Of a DNA stretch of 64,000 nucleotides, positions 57,896-64,000 are shown in pieces. Position 1 is the stretch's first letter. Each line of letters opens with the position of its first letter. The translations under genes were made by a program, and so were the position numbers. Below the pieces are notes generated by a model. That model saw only the letters and a program-made list of their open reading frames with translations. It was not told the origin of the DNA and searched no databases. The stretch is from an uncultured Pelagibacteraceae bacterium (GTDB taxonomy: Bacteria; Pseudomonadota; Alphaproteobacteria; Pelagibacterales; Pelagibacteraceae): positions 30,048 through 94,047 of the forward strand of contig CACDRL010000005.1 in assembly GCA_902555435.1 (NCBI GenBank). The letters are read 5' to 3'.

Positions 57896-59659
57896 CTAAT
57901 TAAATTTAAATTTCATTATATTGGAACTACCTGAAACTGCAGATTTGTAATGATATTCTGCTCTTGGTAATACCTTTTCAAAGTAAAATGTAGCTGTATT
58001 AATCTTTTCTGAATAAAACTCTTTATTTTCCTCATAATCTTTAAAACTGATTTCTAAAACTTTTATCCATGAAAAAGCAATTGAAATATAACCAAGTGTT
58101 TTTAAATAATCATTTGCGGCTGCAGAAACATCATCTTTCTCAATTTTACTTTTGTCAACAATCCATCCCGTAAACTTTGTTAAGATATCAAGATAATACG
58201 TAAGATCTTTTGTAAAAGATTTAACTTTATCATGTTTAGTTTCACATTCAGATTTTATCATTTCTAAAAATTTAGAAATTACATCACCATTTCTATTTAT
58301 AAGTTTTCTAAATACTAAATCAGCAGCTTGAACAGAATTAGTTCCTTCATATATTGGTGTGATTCTATTATCTCTATATAATTGTTCAATACCCTGGTCT
58401 TTGGTATAACCATATCCTCCATGGATCTGCATAGCGTCGCTCGTAATCTCCATGGCTAAATCGGTAAACAAAGATTTAACCACAGGTGTCATCAACGAAA
58501 CAAAATCAGAAGCTTCCTTTTTAATTTTTTCATTTGGATGATAAAGACTAACTTCAGTTTGTTGGGATAACCAAAAGCATAAAGCTCTTTCTCCCTCAAT
58601 TATTGATTTCATATTTAACAAAGTTCTTCTTATATCCGCATGTTCAATAATGAAATCCGCACCATTAGTAGATTTAGAATTATTAGTTTTTCCTTGTTTT
58701 CTCTCTTTTGCATAAGCTAGTGAATTTTGGTAAGCGATTTCTGAAATACCCAATCCTTGTATTCCAACTACAATTCTCTCTAGATTCATCATAGTGAACA
58801 TTGCATTTAAGCCTTTGTCCTTAGGACCAATCATATATCCTTTTGCCTCATCAAAGTTTAAAACACAAGTTGCTGAGCCTTTGATACCCATTTTTGTTTC
58901 AATAGATCCTGTTGATATTCCATTTCTTTGCCCAACAGACCCATCTTGATTTACTAAAAACTTAGGTACTAAAAATAAACTTATTCCTTTTGTTCCTTGA
59001 GGAGAGTCAGTAGATCTTGCTAAAACTAAATGAACAATATTTTCTGTTAAGTCATGATCGCCTGATGTGATGAAAATTTTTTGGCCAGTTATTTTATAAG
59101 TTCCATCAGATTGACTAACTGCTTTTGTTTTAAGTAAACCTAAATCAGTGCCACAAACAGGTTCTGTTAAACACATCGTGCCACTCCACTTACCTTCTAC
59201 AATTTTTGGTAAATATTTATCTTTTATTTCATCAGTAGCGTGATGATGAATACAATTATAGGCTCCAATACTTAATTCACTATATAGTTTAAACGACAAA
59301 CTTGCAGAAGATAACATTTCATCAAAAAAAGCACTGACTGTCTTTGGCATTCCCTGACCACCATATTTTGGATCACATGATAATGAAGTCCATCCATCTT
59401 CGATGTATTTCTGGTAAGCTTCTTTATATCCTGGCGGTGTTCTAACGACCCCATTTTCTAAAACTGCTGGATTTTCATCACCTGCTTTGGCAAGTGGTAA
59501 AATTAAATTTTGATTTATTTTAGCTGCTTCCTCTAAAATATCTTTAACCAAGTCTGAACTTACTTCATTATACCTTTCAAGATCATTGTAATTTTTGTTA
59601 TCTCTTAATTTTTCATAGAGAAACATCATATCTTTGACGGGTGCAGAATAACTTGGCAT
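57896..59659 (-). CDS. dmdC: Acyl-CoA dehydrogenase, probable 3-methylmercaptopropionyl-CoA dehydrogenase
   Basis: 587 aa long-form ACAD; MCLTEPVCGTDLGLLKTKA, KIFITSGDHDLTENIVHLVLAR, MQIHGGYGYTKDQGIEQLYRDNRITPIYEGTNSVQAADL. Confidence 0.83.
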   Translation of the reverse strand: MPSYSAPVKDMMFLYEKLRDNKNYNDLERYNEVSSDLVKDILEEAAKINQNLILPLAKAGDENPAVLENGVVRTPPGYKEAYQKYIEDGWTSLSCDPKYGGQGMPKTVSAFFDEMLSSASLSFKLYSELSIGAYNCIHHHATDEIKDKYLPKIVEGKWSGTMCLTEPVCGTDLGLLKTKAVSQSDGTYKITGQKIFITSGDHDLTENIVHLVLARSTDSPQGTKGISLFLVPKFLVNQDGSVGQRNGISTGSIETKMGIKGSATCVLNFDEAKGYMIGPKDKGLNAMFTMMNLERIVVGIQGLGISEIAYQNSLAYAKERKQGKTNNSKSTNGADFIIEHADIRRTLLNMKSIIEGERALCFWLSQQTEVSLYHPNEKIKKEASDFVSLMTPVVKSLFTDLAMEITSDAMQIHGGYGYTKDQGIEQLYRDNRITPIYEGTNSVQAADLVFRKLINRNGDVISKFLEMIKSECETKHDKVKSFTKDLTYYLDILTKFTGWIVDKSKIEKDDVSAAANDYLKTLGYISIAFSWIKVLEISFKDYEENKEFYSEKINTATFYFEKVLPRAEYHYKSAVSGSSNIMKFKFN

Positions 59660-59685
59660 TTGAAAACCTTAGAATAATTAGTGAT

Positions 59686-60792
59686 TTATTGCAATTTTGA
59701 AATTATCGCATCGCCCATTTCTGATGTGGACACTTCTTTCATGCCTTCAGAAAGAATGTCTTTTGTTCTTAAACCATCGTTTAATACTGCTTGCACTGAT
59801 TTTTCTAAGGCATCAGCTTCATTATCAAGATCTAAAGAATATCTTAATGCCATTGCAAAACTCAATACAGTTGCAATTGGATTTGCTAGACCTTTTCCTG
59901 CAATATCAGGTGCTGAACCATGTATTGGTTCATACATTGCTCTCATTTCTCCATCTTTATTTTTTGCACCTAAGGATGCTGAAGGCAACAACCCTAAAGA
60001 TCCTGTTAGCATTGAAGCTTGATCTGAAAGCATATCACCAAACAAATTATCTGTAACAATTACATCGAATTGTTTTGGATTTCTAAGTAACTGCATTGCA
60101 CAATTATCAGCAAGCATGTGACTTAGCTCAACATCTTTATATTCCTTTTCGTGAAGTTCTTGTACTTCTTCTTTCCATAGTTGTCCGGCTTCCATTACAT
60201 TAGATTTCTCACAAGATGTAACTTTGTTTGATCTTTTTCTAGCAAGATCAAAAGCAACACGCGCAACTCTAGTAATTTCACTAGTAGTATAAGTGTGAGT
60301 ATTTATTCCTTTTCTTTCACCATTTTCTATTGGTTTAATACCTCTCGGTTCACCAAAATAAATTCCACCTGTTAATTCTCTCACAATCATTATATCTAAC
60401 CCTGAAACTACTTCTGGTTTAAGTGTTGATGCACCAACTAATTGTTCAAAACATATTGCAGGTCTCAAATTTGCAAATAATTTTAATTCTTTTCTTAATT
60501 TTAATAAAGCTCTTTCAGGTTTTTTTGAAAACTCAATATTATCCCACTTAGGTCCTCCGACTGCACCAAGCATAACAACTTCACTTTCTAAAGCTTTATA
60601 AAAAACTTCATCTGTTATAGGTGTACCATGTTTATCATAAGAACATCCACCAGCAAGATCTTCGTCTATTTCAAAATCTAAAGATTTTTTATCATTGAAC
60701 CAGTTAATTATTTTTTTAACTTCTCCAATTACCTCAGGACCAATACCATCTCCTGGTAATAAAAGAATTTTTCTTTTTTTTACTTTAATCAT
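59686..60792 (-). CDS. leuB: 3-isopropylmalate dehydrogenase
   Basis: [55 protein letters not shown]. Confidence 0.96.
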   Translation of the reverse strand: MIKVKKRKILLLPGDGIGPEVIGEVKKIINWFNDKKSLDFEIDEDLAGGCSYDKHGTPITDEVFYKALESEVVMLGAVGGPKWDNIEFSKKPERALLKLRKELKLFANLRPAICFEQLVGASTLKPEVVSGLDIMIVRELTGGIYFGEPRGIKPIENGERKGINTHTYTTSEITRVARVAFDLARKRSNKVTSCEKSNVMEAGQLWKEEVQELHEKEYKDVELSHMLADNCAMQLLRNPKQFDVIVTDNLFGDMLSDQASMLTGSLGLLPSASLGAKNKDGEMRAMYEPIHGSAPDIAGKGLANPIATVLSFAMALRYSLDLDNEADALEKSVQAVLNDGLRTKDILSEGMKEVSTSEMGDAIISKLQ

Positions 60793-61390
60793 TAAAAATC
60801 CAAGGTCTTTTATCTTTTAATTTATTTTCAAAATTTTGAATTTTGACAGATTTTTTTAAAGAAAGCGCAATATCATCTAATCCTTCTAACAAACATTTTT
60901 TCTTAAATGGATCTATTTCAAATTTAATTTCATTGTTTCCATATATAATTTTTTGATCATTTAAATCCACAGCAATTTCCTCTTTTCTATTAGCATATTC
61001 AGAAAGTTCTTTAATTTTTTCTTCTTCAAGGATTATTGGTAAAATTCCATTTTTAAAACAATTACTATAAAAAATATCTGCATAACTTGAACTAATCACA
61101 CAAGTAATTCCAAAGTCCAACAAAGCCCATGGAGCATGCTCTCTTGATGATCCGCATCCAAAATTGTTTCCTGCAATTAAAATTTTAGAGTTATTAAATG
61201 GTTCTTGGTTTAATACAAAATCATTAATTTCTTTCCCATTGTCGTCATATCTCATTTCAAAAAATAAATTTTTTCCAAGTCCAGTTCTTTTTATTGTTTT
61301 TAAAAATTGCTTAGGAATAATCATATCTGTATCAATATTTACAATTGGTAAATATGCTGGAATACTTTTTAGTGTATTAAATTTTTGCAT
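60785..61390 (-). CDS. leuD: 3-isopropylmalate dehydratase small subunit
   Basis: [31 protein letters not shown]. Confidence 0.96.
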   Translation of the reverse strand: MQKFNTLKSIPAYLPIVNIDTDMIIPKQFLKTIKRTGLGKNLFFEMRYDDNGKEINDFVLNQEPFNNSKILIAGNNFGCGSSREHAPWALLDFGITCVISSSYADIFYSNCFKNGILPIILEEEKIKELSEYANRKEEIAVDLNDQKIIYGNNEIKFEIDPFKKKCLLEGLDDIALSLKKSVKIQNFENKLKDKRPWIFND

Positions 61391-62795
61391 TTAATTTTGA
61401 TACTTTCTAACATCATCTAAATTACCAGAGATTGCAGCTGCAGCTGCCATTCCAGGACTTACTAGATGGGTTCTGCCACCTCTTCCTTGTCTTCCTTCAA
61501 AGTTTCTGTTTGAAGTAGATGCACATCTTTCCTCTGGTTTTAATTTATCTGCATTCATTGCTAAACACATAGAACAACCTGGCTCTCTCCATTCAAATCC
61601 TGAATTTACAAATATTTTATCTAAACCTTCTTGCTCTGCTTGTTCTTTAACTAATCCTGAACCAGGAACTACAATGGCATCTACATGTGATGATATTTTT
61701 TTGTCCTTTAAAATTTTGGCAGCTTCTCTTAAATCTTCAATTCTTCCATTTGTGCAGCTTCCAATAAATACTTTATCTATTTTAATATCAGTCGCTGCCA
61801 TATCAGGAGTTAATCCCATGTATTTTAGTGCTCTTTCAATTGAGTTCTTTTTATCCTCATCTTTTTCATTCTGAGGATTTGGTACTTTTCCATCAATTGT
61901 AATTACATCTTGAGGCGATGTTCCCCAAGTAATCATTGGTAAAATCTCATTTGCATTAAGATTTATTTCTTTGTCAAAACTTGCATCAGCATCTGTTTTT
62001 TAAACTTTTCCAGTATTCCAGTGCTTTTTCCCAGTTTTCTCCTTTTGGAGACATGGGTTTGCCTTTTAAATATTCAAATATTTTTTCATCTGGAGCAATT
62101 AATCCAGCTCTTGCACCACCCTCTATAGTCATATTGCAAATAGTCATTCTCTGTTCAACACTTAAAGATCTTATTAGATCTCCAGCATATTCTACTACAC
62201 TACCTGTTCCACCTGCGGTACCAATCTTTCCAATTATTTGAAGTATTACATCTTTAGATGTTACTCCTAATGGAAGTGTTCCATTAATATTAATTCTAAA
62301 ATTTTTTGCTTTTTTTTGAACAAGTGTTTGTGTTGCTAGAACATGTTCAACTTCTGATGTTCCAATACCAAAAGCTAGAGAACCAAAAGCTCCATGTGTT
62401 GCGGTGTGACTATCTCCACATACAATAACTGTTCCTGGTTGAGTAAAGCCTTGTTCTGGTCCAATAATATGAACAATTCCTTGTCGTTTATCATCCATAC
62501 CAAAAAGCTGTACACCAAATTCCTTACAATTTGATTCTAATGTATCAACTTGTATTTTGGACTCCTCATCTGATATCCCTTTAGTTCTATCTGTTGTCGG
62601 AACATTATGATCAGCAACGGCTAGTGTTAAATTAGGATGACGAACTTTTCTATTTGAATTTCTTAAACCCTCAAAAGCTTGTGGACTAGTAACTTCATGA
62701 ATTAAGTGCCTATCGACAAACAATAATGCTGTTCCATCCTCTTGTTGATCAACAAGATGATCGTTCCAAATTTTATCGTAAAGGGTAGTAGACAT
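61391..62795 (-). pseudogene. leuC: 3-isopropylmalate dehydratase large subunit, interrupted by a single-base frameshift (ORFs 61986-62795 and 61391-61936)
   Basis: N-terminal ORF ends ...[12 protein letters not shown]. Removing one A from the A6 run (T6 at 61996-62001 on the + strand) gives ...[35 protein letters not shown]..., restoring continuous LeuC. May be a sequencing error rather than a true pseudogene. Confidence 0.9.
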
Positions 62796-62806
62796 TGAAA
62801 AAAAAA

Positions 62807-63313
62807 TTATTTTTTTTCTGAAGTACTTTCTGTTGATTGATCAGTTGTAGCTTCCTCTGTTTTAGGCGCTTCTTCCTTTGGAGCTTCTGTAGGTGGCGCT
62901 ACATTTTCTTCAGTAACTGTTTCGGGTTTTACATCAACATCAATACCAATTTTTTTTCTAATTTTTTCTGCGATCCTTGCTGATTTACCTGTTCTATCTC
63001 TTAGATAGTATAATTTTGCTCTTCTTACTTTCCCTGATCTAATAACTTTAATTGAGTCAATTAGAGTTCCATAAAGTGGAAATGTTCTTTCAACACCTTC
63101 ACCAAAAGAAATTTTTCTAACTGTGAAAGACGAGTTTAAATCTCTGCTTTTTTTTGCAATGCAAACACCTTCAAAATATTGAATTCTCTCTTTTTTTCCC
63201 TCAGTAATTCTAACACCTACTTTAACTACATCTCCAGGGTAAAATTCAGGTATTTTTTTTTCTGAAAGTATTTTTTTAACGTTATGTTGATTTATCTCTT
63301 CAATTGTTTTCAT
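62807..63313 (-). CDS. rplS: 50S ribosomal protein L19
   Basis: [65 protein letters not shown]...[23 protein letters not shown] at 63313 preferred. Ala/Pro/Glu-rich C-terminal extension. Confidence 0.95.
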   Translation of the reverse strand: MKTIEEINQHNVKKILSEKKIPEFYPGDVVKVGVRITEGKKERIQYFEGVCIAKKSRDLNSSFTVRKISFGEGVERTFPLYGTLIDSIKVIRSGKVRRAKLYYLRDRTGKSARIAEKIRKKIGIDVDVKPETVTEENVAPPTEAPKEEAPKTEEATTDQSTESTSEKK

Positions 63314-63329
63314 AGTTATATTTATCAAA

Positions 63330-64000
63330 TTAATTCTTCTTATATTTTTCCCATAAATCTGGTCTTCGGTCGCGTGTTATAGCCTCAGATTTAGATAAAC
63401 GCCAGTGTTTAATTTTGCTATGATCTCCTGACAAAAGCACTTCTGGAACAGCTTTTTCCTCCCAAATTTGAGGTTTTGTGAACTGAGGATACTCTAATAA
63501 TCCATTTTCAAAACTTTCGTTTATGGTAGAATTCTCATTTCCCAGAACACCGGGTAAAAGTCTCAAAATACTATCAATCACCACAAATGCTGCTGACTCT
63601 CCTCCTGATAAAATAAAGTCTCCAATACTAACTTCTTCTATGTTTCTGGTGTTTAACACTCTTTCATCAACTCCTTCGAAGTGTCCACAAATTATCGAAA
63701 TAGATTTTTCCTTTGATAATTCTTTAGCATAATTTTGATCAAATTTTTTTCCTCTAGGAGATAAATATAATACTTTTTCTCCTTCATTTTTATTTTGGTC
63801 TAATGATTTTGCTAACACATCAGGTTTCATTAACATACCAGAGCCACCGCCGTAAGGAGTGTCATCTACTGTTTTATGTTTATCCTCAGCAGCATCTCTA
63901 ATGTTTACTACTTTTAAATTCCAAATATTTTTAGACATTGCTTTTCCATATAGTCCTTTAGACAAAGGACCAGGAAAAACATCTGGATAAAGTGTAAACA
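63330..64000 (-). CDS. trmD: tRNA (guanine-N1)-methyltransferase, N-terminus runs off the window end
   Basis: Reading open to base 64000: [36 protein letters not shown]...[18 protein letters not shown]...[19 protein letters not shown]. The ORF-track start (63965) is an internal TTG. Confidence 0.94.
   Translation of the reverse strand, partial: FTLYPDVFPGPLSKGLYGKAMSKNIWNLKVVNIRDAAEDKHKTVDDTPYGGGSGMLMKPDVLAKSLDQNKNEGEKVLYLSPRGKKFDQNYAKELSKEKSISIICGHFEGVDERVLNTRNIEEVSIGDFILSGGESAAFVVIDSILRLLPGVLGNENSTINESFENGLLEYPQFTKPQIWEEKAVPEVLLSGDHSKIKHWRLSKSEAITRDRRPDLWEKYKKN

Noticed and set aside
59697-60056. 119-aa plus-strand ORF antisense to leuB (plus 59681-60022)
   Set aside because: Two overlapping antisense frames over an intact leuB; Leu/His-rich shadow translation.
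61996-62001. Programmed -1 frameshift at A AAA AAC in leuC
   Set aside because: Although the heptamer is a classical -1 slippery site, continuation into the C-terminal frame needs +1 (or -2), and LeuC has no known recoding. Kept as a simple indel.

Overview
This is an AT-rich, very densely coded chromosomal window. Gene content and synteny fit a streamlined alphaproteobacterium of the SAR11/Pelagibacter type (inference). I can support about 58 protein-coding genes. I see no rRNA, tRNA, CRISPR, prophage or transposon. Main blocks: lytic transglycosylase and VanZ-like genes; gpmA; a murU/amgK/tsaE/ahcY/chvG/chvI block; polA; bioY; regA; a three-gene polyamine operon (ODC / deoxyhypusine-synthase-like / ureohydrolase); queuosine-precursor transporter, rpmB, pyrD, class I lysS; trkH, AmpG-like MFS, NlpC/P60; hisC-tyrA; a SAM-II riboswitch upstream of metX-metW; gloB; rplU-rpmA-obgE-proBA-nadD-rsfS-ctpA-rppH; F1 ATPase atpHAGDC; priA; a TCA supercluster (sdhCDAB-mmsA-mdh-sucCDAB-lpd); asd; a DMSP demethylation cluster (dmdA - alpha/beta hydrolase - dmdB - dmdC); leuB-leuD-leuC, with leuC split by a +1-base homopolymer frameshift; rplS; partial trmD. 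Most interesting items: the polyamine operon and its AT-rich leader with mutually exclusive inverted repeats and a terminator-like hairpin; the SAM-II riboswitch with a promoter placed so that transcription would start at its first stem; the leuC frameshift; the uncharacterised hydrolase inside the DMSP cluster; and the fact that all five convergent gene pairs overlap at their 3' ends. No wholly new system is proven. Most of the window is core genome.
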